DNA of 29,905 bases, taken from NCBI GenBank assembly GCA_011763485.2, contig JAANSK020000023.1:1-29905 (forward strand), given 5' to 3'. The notes beneath the pieces were generated by a model. The model searched no databases. It had not been told where the DNA came from and was given only the letters and a program-made list of their open reading frames with translations. How positions within the stretch are numbered: the stretch's first letter is position 1; the number at the start of each line of letters is the position of its first letter. Source of the stretch: Isoetes engelmannii (lineage: Eukaryota; Streptophyta; Lycopodiopsida; Isoetales; Isoetaceae). The position numbers and the translations under genes were made by a program. Positions 9,664 through 20,895 of this stretch are shown here, one piece after another.

Positions 9664-9900
9664 TCAATCTTCTTGTTGTTGGTAATCATTATAAGGTCCA
9701 TCTCCATTAGGAACACCATTCGGCTCAAGCTGCTGTTGTTCTCGTTCTCTGTTCCACTGTTCAATTTGTGCTCTTCTTTCAGCATTTCCTTCACGACCTG
9801 CTTCATGACCTGACTTCTATTACGACGGCCACCTCCTGGACTACGGCTTCGACTATGACCCCTTCTCCGATTTCCAAGACTCCTGCTTCTTCTCTTGGGT
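9664..9900 (-). pseudogene. U2AF35-like splicing factor, C-terminal fragment
   Basis: The minus strand encodes an RS-rich stretch (RRSRSLGNRRRGHSRSRSP then GGGRRNRSQ). In a second frame follows ERRAQIEQWNREREQQQ and a Q/N-rich tail NDYQQQED, with the stop at 9664-9666. The RS region followed by an ERRAxIEQWNRERE tail is the C-terminal signature of plant U2AF35, the small U2 snRNP auxiliary factor that helps define 3' splice sites. The two CCCH fingers and the RRM are missing upstream. The frames are out of register across an imperfect direct repeat (9790-9800 and 9802-9812), which looks like the cause of the frameshift. I read it as a truncated, frameshifted gene copy. Another RS protein with a similar tail is possible. 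Confidence 0.6.
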
Positions 9901-10905
9901 TGGACGGTGCGATTTCACCATAAAGAAACCCTAACGTTGATCGAGGGCAGGCACCCCTACCTCTAACGCTGCCTAATGCATCTGCACGAACCATATCAAC
10001 CGTCCAACCACAGCTCAAGATCTATCTCGGCCATCCAACCCAAAATCCCACCACCAAAGCAAAGGTTTGCCCTTCTGGTAACCCAAAAACTAAGTGTATT
10101 GAACACCTCAATTTTTTTTATCTTTTATTTCATTTTCGCTTAGATTCAAAATCACTGCTGCAAGTCACGAGTTGCGTTTAGCAGCCTGTACAATCTCTGC
10201 TACGAGATTGTCTATATCTCTAGTCTTGCCTTTTGTGCCATCTTTCCTACATGTGTTCCTGAGGAGTGCATCAAAAGCCTGCCCTTATTCTGTCCTTTTT
10301 GTCTATATTTCTCATCGGCAAAATGCAATGGCAAGTTTCCTATTTCCCGTGTATTTTTCAATGGCTGCATCATTCTAGTATCATTCTAAACTCCACCGTC
10401 TATGTTGTTTTATCAGGCACGTAAATTTCGAGAAAGAAGCATTTGCCTATCAATGTGAAAGTTTATGGAAGCTTTAATTTATTTGTGCAGTATGGAAGTA
10501 ACTTTAATGGATATTATCAGCAGAAAACCCACATGATTATGGAAGAAGGTATGTCCTTAACAAGCATGGATTATGTCCAAAACTACAAATGTTACATCAA
10601 GTGAATATATCCAAGAGATTAAAGCGTAAACTGGCATGCAATGGCAGGAAGCATTTTCTTATGTATGGATATGTCCACCGTGATGCTGTACGTAAATAGA
10701 GTTCAAAAGTCTATGTTTTTCAGGGCCCCTGCATGTTAGCATGTTACGCGTGAGATGTGGGACACTACCATATGGGGCGTTCATAATCTGGAGTACATAA
10801 GTAGATGCAACAGGTAACTGCTTCCAGTGGTCAACATTTATTCTTCATCTCTGGACTTCTGTTCTTCAGTTTCTGGTTCTGTTTCTGCATAATCTGTGGC
10901 TTTTT
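9901..10905. other. intergenic region, upstream of the protease gene
   Basis: No gene recognised. On the minus strand a TTAGGGTTTC telo-box-like motif (complement near 9925-9935) occurs, as in leaders of plant housekeeping genes. An open frame at 10172-10378 has no recognisable domain. Confidence 0.3.
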
Positions 10906-11066
10906 TGAACTGGTTCTAGTGTTTTCACATTAGTTCCTCATCTACAGAATTCTGTATATCCTTATTGAACTTGTTATAGTGTATCATATTGGTTCCTCAC
11001 CTCTAGAATTCTGTGTATCCTTGTTATATTGTTTATCGTATTGGTCCCTCATCTTTAGAATTCTGA
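10906..11066. repeat. three degenerate tandem repeats upstream of the protease
   Basis: A unit of about 52-60 bp recurs three times. The shared parts are a GAACTxGTTxTAGTGT-like start, CATATTGGTTCCTCA, and TAGAATTCTGT followed by ATCCTT. The last copy ends about 12 bp before the protease ATG, so the repeats occupy its proximal promoter or 5' UTR. Confidence 0.75.
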
Positions 11067-11078
11067 TACAATTCAACC

Positions 11079-12437
<1,359 letters not shown>

Positions 12438-14566
12438 AATCTAAGATGTTTATGCTCCAAATTGACATGTTTAGAACAACTGATCTTAACAAGGTTCCAA
12501 ATTTCGGAATTATTCAAAAACGACATCACAATCTAAGAAGAAGAGACTGTTATGAAGCGGACAGCATGTGAGAAAACACAAGCTGAAACATTCCATATTT
12601 AATCGATTCCAATGCGCACAAAGTAAAAGGAATTTTTGTCGGAATTTCCCAAATACAAGTTGGGTCTTCACTCGATTTTTGGAGATAATATCAATTGCAC
12701 ATGGCAGTATAAATATAAGGATAGATTAGAATTGTCACCAAAAGGAATAAAGTATAATTCGGCCATAATTTGTAGCCAGAGGGAAAAATTTTCTCGGAGT
12801 CTCCCTCTGATAAATCATTTTGGATTGGAAATGGCTATTACAGAGCTTGCTTTGTTGTCTTATCAAATCTCTTTATAGCCAAATCGTAGGAAGTGATTAT
12901 CGAGCACCTATTTTTCTTGTTTGCTTGAGGTTCTGGAAAGCATGACACAAAATGTTTTCCTTGCGCTCATCTATGGTCTTCAACAAGCAAGATTTCAAAA
13001 GCATGAATTGAGGAACTTTTTCACCTTGAATTGCTAAATGACAAGTATTGTTTCTGATCCATATGCTGTAATCGTAAGATTAACAACTTCACCATTGCTT
13101 TCGACTTTGAAAAGCCCAGTACAATAGGTAATAACATTTGGAAATCTGCTAGCTTCATTCGATATCATTTTGTGCAGAAGTTAGCCAAATGCTGAAGCAG
13201 AATTATTTTGTAATGCTAAAACAGCTGGCAATTCCTCCCATAAAAGAAGTCGTCAAGATGGAAAACTCGCCATCCTTTAATCTCTGATCTTCACATATAA
13301 AGCAGCCAGACGTTTTATCATTATACAGTTGAGACGATGCAGTATTTGAAGATAAGCTTTGCCTAGCTCTTTCTATAAAAATTGCAAACTACTCTAGGAT
13401 ATGGAGTCATGTTCAACAAGTTTTGTTATGCCTTCTAAGGTCTAAACGTAGAAGAAGGATTATAGAAAGCACAAGGGAGAACATTTGGAGAGTTCTAAGG
13501 TATGTCAAAAGTAATCAAACTCGCTCCCAACTGAGAATCCAATCTTTGCTCCTAACTAAAATTTCAATCTTTGCTGAGGGGGATTTGAACCCCCACTCCA
13601 TAAAGGGATTACCTCATGGCAAGGACCTCTTGACAAGTGTAACAACTCAAGCAGTGAAATATTGATCCCGACACTCATTAAGATTGAACTTGTTTCAGTC
13701 TTTAAGTCAAAAAGTTTTAGGTACCTGTATTTCCAGAAAACGTAACCTCCAACAAGCGTCACCAAAGAAGAGGCTATTGTCAAAAAAAGAACATACCTGC
13801 ATGACTTTTATCAGCTCTGATGATTTATTTCCTGACTTTCATAAAATCAAACCTCAACTTATTGCAAAAACCTCGTAATTTGTATAATGAAGGAACTTAC
13901 AATGCAGGATCTATCGTGGAGCACCCCAATTCAAACTAGCAAATGCTAGCCGCATACCATTTCTGCTTGTGCAAGATGCCGGAGGGAACTTCCAATATTG
14001 AAACACACTGCTTAAGAATCTTCGAAATATTTGTCTTAGTAAATCCAACAGCTAGAGCACAAAATTTCACCTGCCAAGTATCAATTTTTATCAGATTCAT
14101 AATGCTAGAACAAAAAGGTACCAATGTACATGCGTAAGAAGAGAGGCATACACAGAAAATAGCCAAGGGTCCCTATGTGTTATGTTACAGGGAGAAAAGA
14201 TAGTTGTTGTCTATTCTAACTTTTCTGCTGTTAGCCATTTTCTTCTGCCTTTACATGCAACACGCCTAATTTTTCCAACACATTTTGGCATTTCTGGCAA
14301 GCAATTTCTCCTCTCTCTCCGCTAATGCACAGGTTGGAATGTTCTCACCTAAGGTTCCGGTCTCGGCCAGAATTCTCCTTCAAAATCTCTGTCTAAAGCT
14401 CCAAATCGCCGAAGAAAATTAATCTCATCTGAGGTCCAAAGCTCTGAACTGGGCAATTATGCTCAAAAGATCTACAAAAATGTGACAAATCCTAAAATGA
14501 AGTAAAATTTCTCTGGAAACATGAAAGCATCAAACTTCAACCTAAAATATCAGCTCTGCCTGATAA
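12438..14566. other. intergenic region
   Basis: No gene recognised in 2.1 kb. A T-arm-like GGGGGTTCAAATCCCCC lies on the minus strand near 13573-13592 without an acceptor stem. Short open frames such as 12636-12878, 13423-13665 and 13936-14166 (-) show no motif. Later cellulose synthase exons would be expected on the minus strand here; I did not find them. Confidence 0.35.
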
Positions 14567-15065
14567 TTATAGCAGTTCACCATTGGTTATAGCAAGAGGA
14601 AACTGGGACTGAATAGGAAGCATCATATGAAGAGGTGATCCAGGATCATTACCACGTCCATAATGCATGCGACGACTATGAACCATTGCCTCAAAAATCT
14701 GGCGCTTATCCTGAGTATTCTCATGAACATTAAATTTTCAAGATCATCTACATCATGCTCCTCCTCATCTCCCTCAACACCAGGGCTTCATGAAGTTTGA
14801 GATTTAGAAATTAATCAGGACACATATGCACTCACCTATGCACTGAGTCTAGCTGGAAGTGATAGACCAATATAATTACCTTTATGACGCTTGTACCTCG
14901 TCTTGCACTAGGGACAAAATTGATCGTCATTCGTTCCATTCATATTTATAGCAAGTCGAAAACAGGAAAAACACAGCCGTTGCAGGCAACAAAAAGCTCG
15001 CCATCTTCTGTAAAACCAACATTGCCGCTGCAAATCTAGCAAACTTGCCCTCCTGGTGTCTCAAT
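14567..15065 (-). pseudogene. cellulose synthase (CESA) N-terminal pseudogene
   Basis: Two exon-like blocks match the CESA N-terminus. Block 1 (14880-15065) gives GGQVC, a stop, then ICSGNVGFTEDGELFVACNG, and in another frame CP-stop-CKTRYKRHK. This is the RING-type zinc finger (family: GGQVCQICGDNVG...CPQCKTRYKRHKGSP), and the block ends at an AAAG/GTAATT donor where CESA genes have an intron. Block 2 (14567-14785) gives SPGVEGDEEEHDVDDLEN, then after a frame change NVHENTQDKRQIFEAMVHSR, YGRGNDPGSP and LAITNGE, the CESA segment after the finger. At least two stops and two frame changes are present, several finger cysteines are displaced, and no membrane or glycosyltransferase exons follow. 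CESA makes cellulose at the plasma membrane; this copy cannot. Confidence 0.85.
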
Positions 15066-16901
15066 GGCTGCATCTGCATTGCAATAGACTAAATTGCATT
15101 TCTGTAGCTTCCAAAACTAGCCCTGCTTTGAAAACATCTAAAACTAAGCAATGCCTAGAACATGAGAGTGGTATGCTTGTTAAGACAGGGAGCGACACCA
15201 GACACACAGAACACTTATTTCAGCTTACAAAATGCACTAAGCTTATACAACGTAATGCATTACACTTATTTCCTCATGGTGACGTCCGGTAGCCACTCTA
15301 AGACCAGAGAGAGCCTCCATTGTTTCTCCAATTAAGGAGCTATAATAAAAACACTTAGGGTTCTCCTAAATAACATGCGAGCTCAACACTTCTAGACTAC
15401 GAACCCTAAACTGCAGTGTCTGATCGTCCACTGAAGCTTGCAGTATACGCAGCTTCGCAGCAAATAACATGCAATACCGGGTTTAGACCAGTCACAAAGA
15501 ACATTCGAGTATGTACCTGCATTCACCCAGTATATGCCCTTTCACCCACACGAGCAAAGGGTTTGCATATTTGTTGTTGTTACATTCTGAAACATTCCGA
15601 GCATGGTGTAGAAGAAGAGGAAGTAATAACTACCTCTCACATAATAGATTTAGCCCCATGATAGACAAGTTTATGACATATCATTGTGTATCATGCACAT
15701 GATAATCAATATTTCAGATACTATCAAGTGATGAGCCCCAAAGCTTAAATAATAAGACATTTAGAAAAGGAAGTGGTTGGGAATGAGACACATTTTCGAA
15801 AGCTTCAGTCGAATAGGAGAAAAGGAAGGAAGGCTGGTTGTGGAGCAGGTTTGCCTTGTTTTAAAGACATATGCCACCAAGGTAGCATTAACTGCGACAA
15901 TATGCAGGCACACATAATTCATGCTCCCCAGTAAATAATTGTATGCCATTGCTTGTAGATTGCTTCAATTTTCAAACCATTGCATTACATAACTCAGAGG
16001 CTAGCTCAGAGGAGCTGAAGAAGATAGAAGGTAGCCAGAGGAATTAGCTGCCAGATGAATGAGAATGCCAAAATGCCGAAGTGACTTTTGTTCATCACGT
16101 TGGTTCATTCATTTCTAATAAAATCATGGAGTTGGCCTATAGTTTTATTCACTGATGCATAATCTGTCTGATTAGAACTCTGCGGCATAAGTAATAACCT
16201 CCATAGACTCAGAAGAAAACCCATAGCTGTTTGTTTCCTTTGTCTGACCAATCTAAAAAAACTCTGTTAAGTATGCCGTTTAGGATGAACGATGCATAAA
16301 AGAGTTGCAAAATACATGGAGCCGAGCAGAGAATTCCTGCAATCAGCAACCAAAATAGTGAGAACATGATGGAACTGAAGATCGACAGAAAGGCTTAAGG
16401 CCAATGAATATCTTATTTCCTCAGCCGCACAATAAAAAGCTAAGGAATCTAACGTGCCTTAAGCCATAAGCGGAATGCATTCCAAACAAAAAAACGAGGT
16501 ATACTTGCCTGTGATGTTAGCTACCGCCAGAAGGTCACCGAAGCCATGGCCGGAACCAAGCCACGCCTGTGTTCTGTACAGATTTGATCTAAGCCGTCGA
16601 AACTCGTAATCGAGCCGTGGCCGTCGATGGGGCTGGGGCTACGAAGAGGCAAATTCCCGTGTGGAATAATCATGAGGCTGGGTCCCTTCCGTTGGCAAAA
16701 ATCAAAGCTGCGCCAAAAATTACGTGCACGAAACCATGACCCTATTGTTTATGAATAACATTATCAACCACATTGTCCAACAAAGCAGGTTGGGTTAACC
16801 ACGTCCTCACAACTTCAAAACGTGCCACGACTTAGGCTCCATGTTGACATATACATGGCCCTTCTCATCACAAGGCCCGCGCTCCGCCATTTGAACCACC
16901 A
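15066..16901. other. intergenic region; GC-richer block near 16520-16680
   Basis: No gene assembled. On the minus strand a GC-richer stretch at about 16520-16680 has open frames and an ATG at 16545-16547. It might be the leader or first exon of the CESA pseudogene, but similarity to the family start (GLVAGSHNRNE) is too weak to call. The rest shows no recognisable motif. Confidence 0.3.
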
Positions 16902-17620
16902 ATGGCCAAGCTCCAATCCTCGCTCTGTCTCTCCATTCTCCTCGTAGTTTTCCTCCTCATTGCTCCCCTCAGCTCACAAAATCCTCCTTCCCCTCTTCTA
17001 TTCAGACCCCCTCTCCTCAGCCTTCCAAAAGCTCCCGCTTATATTAGCAGCCCCTCCCCTCCTTACAGCAAGCTAAAACCCAGGGTCGTTGTAGTGGGAT
17101 CAATCGTTTGTCGTAAATGCTGGGGCACCAAATTGGGGCACAAAAAATTGAAGGGACTTAAAGGTTGCTACTTCTCAAACTTTTTTATTCTACTTTCTTC
17201 AATTCTACTTCTATCAAGTCTAGGAGTTTCAATTCATTATCTCTATCCCACTTCTCAATTTTGTACATTTGGATCATTCGATTGTTTCATTTCTTCTTTA
17301 CAGCCATCAGGGTTCTTATCTCTTGCGGCCTCAAAGTACACCCTGGCTATGGTGTGGAAAGAAGTATTTTCTATGGCTACACCAATAAGAAGGGCATCTT
17401 CAACATCGAGCTTCCTTGGGGCGAAAATGTTAATTATTGTAGATTCTCTACTTTCTCATCAAGCTTACCTTTCTATTGCAATGTACTTCGAAGCGCGAAC
17501 AACAGATTAAAAGTGAAAAAATCTCAGAAGTATAAAGCAAGAAATCAAATCCTTGTACTCACTGGACCGCTTGTGTATATGCCAAAATCTCTACCTCAAG
17601 AGTGTAAATTCAATGTTTAA
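16902..17620 (+). CDS. pollen Ole e 1-like secreted protein, two exons
   Basis: Exon 1 (16902-17163) and exon 2 (17304-17620) join in frame through a GT-AG intron with a pyrimidine-rich acceptor, giving 192 aa. Residues 1-25 form a signal peptide (MAKLQSSLCLSILLVVFLLI core). Residues 26-60 are proline- and serine-rich, as in the hinge of extracellular Ole e 1-like or non-classical arabinogalactan-type proteins. From residue 61 the Ole e 1 domain runs VVVVGSIVCRKCW, a central VLISCGLKV, then GYTNKKGIFNIELP. Six domain cysteines are at 70, 73, 95, 133, 146 and 188, the usual number for three disulfides. The product is probably an apoplastic or cell-wall protein; family members often act in pollen or growing tissue, but the role here is unknown. 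The C-terminal coding end is duplicated just after the stop. Confidence 0.85.
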
Positions 17621-17696
17621 CAACCTTTCCAGTTAGGACCGCTTGTATATGTGCCACAAATCTCCACCTCCACAATATAAAATGTTTAACAACCCT
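17564..17696 (+). repeat. tandem duplication across the Ole e 1-like stop codon
   Basis: About 62 bp at 17564-17626, encoding the last residues (GPLVYMPKSLPQECKFNV) and the stop, is repeated at 17636-17696 with some differences. Both copies share GGACCGCTTGT, a TATATGCC/TATGTGCC block and ATGTTTAACAACC. The second copy is now non-coding 3' flank. Confidence 0.8.
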
Positions 17697-17699
17697 TCT

Positions 17700-18189
17700 T
17701 CTTTTTCTCCATGTGATCATCTTTTATAAAAGTACATACATTTACTATTGACACCTGAAATATTCTTCCAAAACAACTAGTGCCATAATCTATATATTGT
17801 GAGCAAGGAGATTAAGAAATAACCGCATATTTCAATTACTTGTATGACTAGTTTACAAGAAATTTAGCATGGCGACAAGCCAGTTGCTTGTGTGGCCACA
17901 TTTTGGTACAAGATATTTAGCGCGACAAGTCTTTGTAGAGGAGGTTTTGTGTGAAGCCAAGATAGTATCAAAATCGCTCAGTATTAAAGGAAAGCTGGTG
18001 TGAAGGCCATGAGACTAGACCATCCACGGTACCCATAGATTCTTTGAGATTTATGACACTCCCCCTCTTATATGTACAACATGGGTGAAACGCTTCTTGT
18101 ATTGTCTGTGTGGGCCGGGGGCCCATGTGATATCTATTAAGATACTTTATACATAAACTTGCTTTATACGTGTGTATTAAGTCACTATT
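17700..18189. other. intergenic region
   Basis: No gene recognised. A partial internal similarity occurs between the TTTACAAGAAATTTAGCATGG and ACAAGATATTTAGCGCGAC stretches (about 17852-17925). The right part may belong to a solo LTR or promoter unit with the palindrome and TATA box that follow. Confidence 0.3.
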
Positions 18190-18224
18190 CATAGAGTATG
18201 TATACCACGTATACATACTCTATG
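18190..18224. repeat. perfect 16-bp inverted repeat with 3-nt loop
   Basis: CATAGAGTATGTATAC (18190-18205) and its exact reverse complement (18209-18224) flank CAC. It sits 19 bp upstream of a TATA box. It could be a cruciform-prone binding site, a hairpin RNA, or part of an LTR promoter. Confidence 0.9.
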
Positions 18225-18242
18225 TCTGACTTTAACTCTGCC

Positions 18243-18250
18243 TATAAAAG
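18243..18250 (+). promoter_or_regulatory. TATA box followed by a pyrimidine-rich leader
   Basis: TATAAAAG at 18243-18250 is followed by a C/T-rich stretch (about 18265-18340) like a plant leader, but no coding region begins downstream. Together with the palindrome this resembles a solo-LTR-type promoter or the front of a lost gene. LTR ends were not identified. Confidence 0.4.
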
Positions 18251-18259
18251 CCTCATTTA

Positions 18260-19223
18260 TGACTTTCACCTTTTGGCTTCTCCTCCTTGGATCCAGTCCA
18301 ACGCCTCCCTCTTCAAGCTTCACTCTTGCTCTTGCTCATACTTCTCTATAATCAACAGCTATAGACATTACAACCACCACCAATTCATCAGCTAATACAT
18401 TGTCAAAAAGCCGAAAGCTAGGCGTTTAGTAAGTCTTTTAAGATAATGATCGGTTAAAATGAGCCAGCCCCAGGATCGCCAGCCATTCATAAGACGAGAA
18501 GGGAAAAATAATACTGGAAATTCGAGTAGCTAAAAGCTAAAGTGTCTATTTTCGCGAACAACCTGTTACGACAAGAAAAGCTTATATGCCAAAGTTGATC
18601 AAGTTGATATTAAAATCCATGCACAAAAGATACGTAAATATCAAGGGGGGTGCACTCATATGTAAGGGGGATATGTCATCAGCATTCAAGGGGTAGCAAG
18701 AAAAACCCCTATACAATTTTTAAGAAGCCAATTTTTGTCCCTTTCGAATAAAATTTACCTAAGTTAATCCCCAAAAACGTAAAAAAAGGATACCCTATTG
18801 AACGTATGCGTACATAAATGGGTAAAACACTCCCAGCGCATGCTGATATGTTATACGTAAAAAATGGTGAATCCCCCTTGGTAAATATAAAATAGTCAAC
18901 TATAGAAAGAATAGTGAGTATGTATAAAAGAATCGATAGAAAAAAAAAATCCTTTAAAATCTGGAAAACGGTATGTGGCGCCAAACAATATGGAAACAAG
19001 GTCGTTGTTATCATACTCGTGCTGACACGTGTCCGCTCCATACATTCCGGAATGTAAGTTGGGTCTTCCAATTCCGGACGACTGGTTGAACAAGTTAACA
19101 TTGGCAGGTCTCGGGTCCCCGGATCTCCAGTTTGGGCATGCCTTGTTCGAGCTTAGAACTTGGAAGCATCTAGAGGCCATGGAACCTGTTTGAAGTCCGT
19201 TTCCTTCCCGTCCGGATTCCTGT
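18260..19223. other. intergenic region
   Basis: No gene recognised. Two overlapping minus-strand open frames (18709-19101 and 18896-19258) show no domain or family motif. Confidence 0.3.
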
Positions 19224-19410
19224 AGCGGCAATAGCCAATGCCGGATCTCTAAGGCCATAGCCAGGGCTTTCGGATCTCAAGCATTTCTGGAGCGGCCATA
19301 GCCAGGGCTTGCGATACAGGTCTTACAGATCTCAAGGATTTTTGCAGCGGCTATAGACATGGGTCTCCGATTACAAGGTTTTCGGATCTGCAACGGCCAT
19401 AGCTAGGGCT
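19224..19410. repeat. degenerate GGCCATAGCCAGGGCTT repeat block
   Basis: A core close to GCGGCCATAGCCAGGGCTT recurs about five times (near 19224, 19252, 19292, 19346 and 19392). Between copies a TTCGGATCTCAAG-like spacer also recurs. Spacing varies from about 28 to 54 bp. The block is GC-richer than its surroundings. Confidence 0.75.
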
Positions 19411-20337
19411 TTTCTTACTGGGCTTCCGGAGCTCAAGGCCGATTTCTATTTTTGTTTTCCCACTTCTATATCTGTTGAAGCATATCGGTTTCTTTCTTGC
19501 TTCCTTGAACTGTTTCCATACAGGATAGGGGACCTGGGCCTTTCCTAAAGAATGAGAAAACAAGTTATTTTTTGCTTTGGTGGGATCCCATCCTCATGAG
19601 ATGGCACCAACTTCTTAGTCTTTTTTCTTGTTTTGTTTAGTTCTTTGATTGATTTGTTTTATAGTGAGGGTGATAGTAGGGGTTAATTGGGTTGGGTGTG
19701 TTCTTTGTTGTGCACTCATTTCTCTCCTTCTCTTCCTCCCCTCCTCTGCCCCTATGAGCTTTCGTTGGTGGTTTTTTGACACATGGTGGTGACTTGGCTT
19801 TTCAGAGGGGGATGGTCCCACTTCCTCCGACCCCTCGTACAAGGGGAATCTATGGGACCATTAGGGTCCGATGTGGTTTGGAAATGATTACATCACACCC
19901 ATCTAGCGTCCTGAGAAGTCAGTCCTAGGTCTTCTAGTTTCTTGACTGTCTTTTGGATGTGATGGACCTGCATGAGGATAGGAGTACGTAGAGGTCATTA
20001 ATGTAACCCCCTCTAGAGAGTCGGTTTTCCCTCATCCTCCCCACCAGTATTTGGTTTGGTCTAGTCTAGAGGTTGCATAGATGCCTTAGTGTGTCTGATG
20101 TCCTTCCCTTTACTAGCATCTTCATTTAATCTAGGATTGCCTTAATCTTGCGTGTTGCATGGATATGCTTGATGCATAGTCTGATGTTCTTTCCTTGATT
20201 AGGCGCAGTCCTTTCTGGCTTCTTGGTTTGGAGTAGGACAGTCGTAGTTGCTTCATGCTTCATGTTTACTTTTCGTACACTCAGAACTATGCTAGCTCAT
20301 TTTGGGTTCATATATGACTCCTCTTACCACATCGATA
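19411..20337. other. intergenic, possibly old mobile-element DNA
   Basis: No gene recognised. The region has low-complexity T/G-rich and pyrimidine-rich stretches and no clear open frame. It may be non-coding mobile-element sequence, but I see no defining ends. Confidence 0.25.
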
Positions 20338-20452
20338 GGGGAAGGGAGTTGGGTCCCCTTTTCCGGTTCAGCCGGTGAGGTCCCGCGACTGGCGGTAGCC
20401 GGGAGTGGGTCACCGGCTGAAGCAGAAAAGGCTCCCCAACTTCCCTTCCCCC
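20338..20452. repeat. 115-bp imperfect foldback, microRNA-precursor-like
   Basis: The left arm (20338-20378) and the right arm (20410-20452) are reverse complements over about 42 positions, with about five mismatches and a one-base bulge. Pairing is perfect at the loop-proximal TTCAGCCGGTGA. The 31-nt loop can form a further short stem (TCCCG 20381-20385 with CGGGA 20400-20404). Arm length, mismatch density and loop size fit a plant MIR hairpin. The GC-rich composition differs from the flanks. I do not recognise a known microRNA in it. A foldback transposon relic is the alternative. Confidence 0.7.
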
Positions 20453-20749
20453 ATACAACCTTAGCCAATTAAAACATTAAAGGAGGTGAAATCGACCAAG
20501 GCTCCTCTAGAAGGAGCGTAAAGAGTTACCAAAACGACATATCCAAGATGGATTATTTGTATATAAATGTTCGATTTTATATTCGCAAAAATGTGTACAA
20601 AAAATAAAAATCCACAATTTGTGTAATGAACTACTTTTCCATCCTTCCTGGTAGCTTTTGAGACATAATATTCAACAAAAACAAAAAATGTTATTTGTAA
20701 CGTTTCAAAAGTTGTTCTACTGAGACAATAATACATACTTGTTGCTTCG

Positions 20750-20895
20750 CTAAGTGGTCAAATCAAGTGGTGTGTAAGGCCAAAGCTCCAAAAATCGATA
20801 ACGAGAAATAAATTGTTGTAGAGGGGTCTCAATCAAGACAGAACCATTGTCTCCAGCTTGTGATAATGCCTCTTTCCGTCTTTGTTCAACCTGTT
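20750..20895 (-). pseudogene. unidentified terminal-exon-like coding fragment
   Basis: Immediately after a TCTTAG acceptor-like site, the minus strand is open for 48 codons to a TAG at 20750-20752. It includes VEQRRKEALSQAGDNGSVL and QFISRYRFLELWPYTPLDL. Composition looks like real protein, not noise. I do not recognise the family. Possible upstream exon pieces, such as LPPEESVE just before a GTATGC donor near 21090 and APDDANIMAIDRASTWETV near 21200, do not join cleanly in phase. It is probably a decayed gene or gene fragment, although an unresolved splice pattern is possible. Confidence 0.4.

Noticed and set aside
13570-13595. Possible tRNA gene on the minus strand (GGGGGTTCAAATCCCCC)
   Set aside because: Only a T-arm-like stem-loop; no acceptor stem, D arm or anticodon arm can be drawn.
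14280-14460. Minus-strand LWTSDEINFLRRFG-type frame as a Myb-like or CESA exon
   Set aside because: Too short, with no family-specific residues and no fit to CESA exon order.
16520-16680. First exon of the CESA pseudogene
   Set aside because: GC-richer and open, but similarity to the CESA start is too weak and an alternative frame looks equally protein-like.
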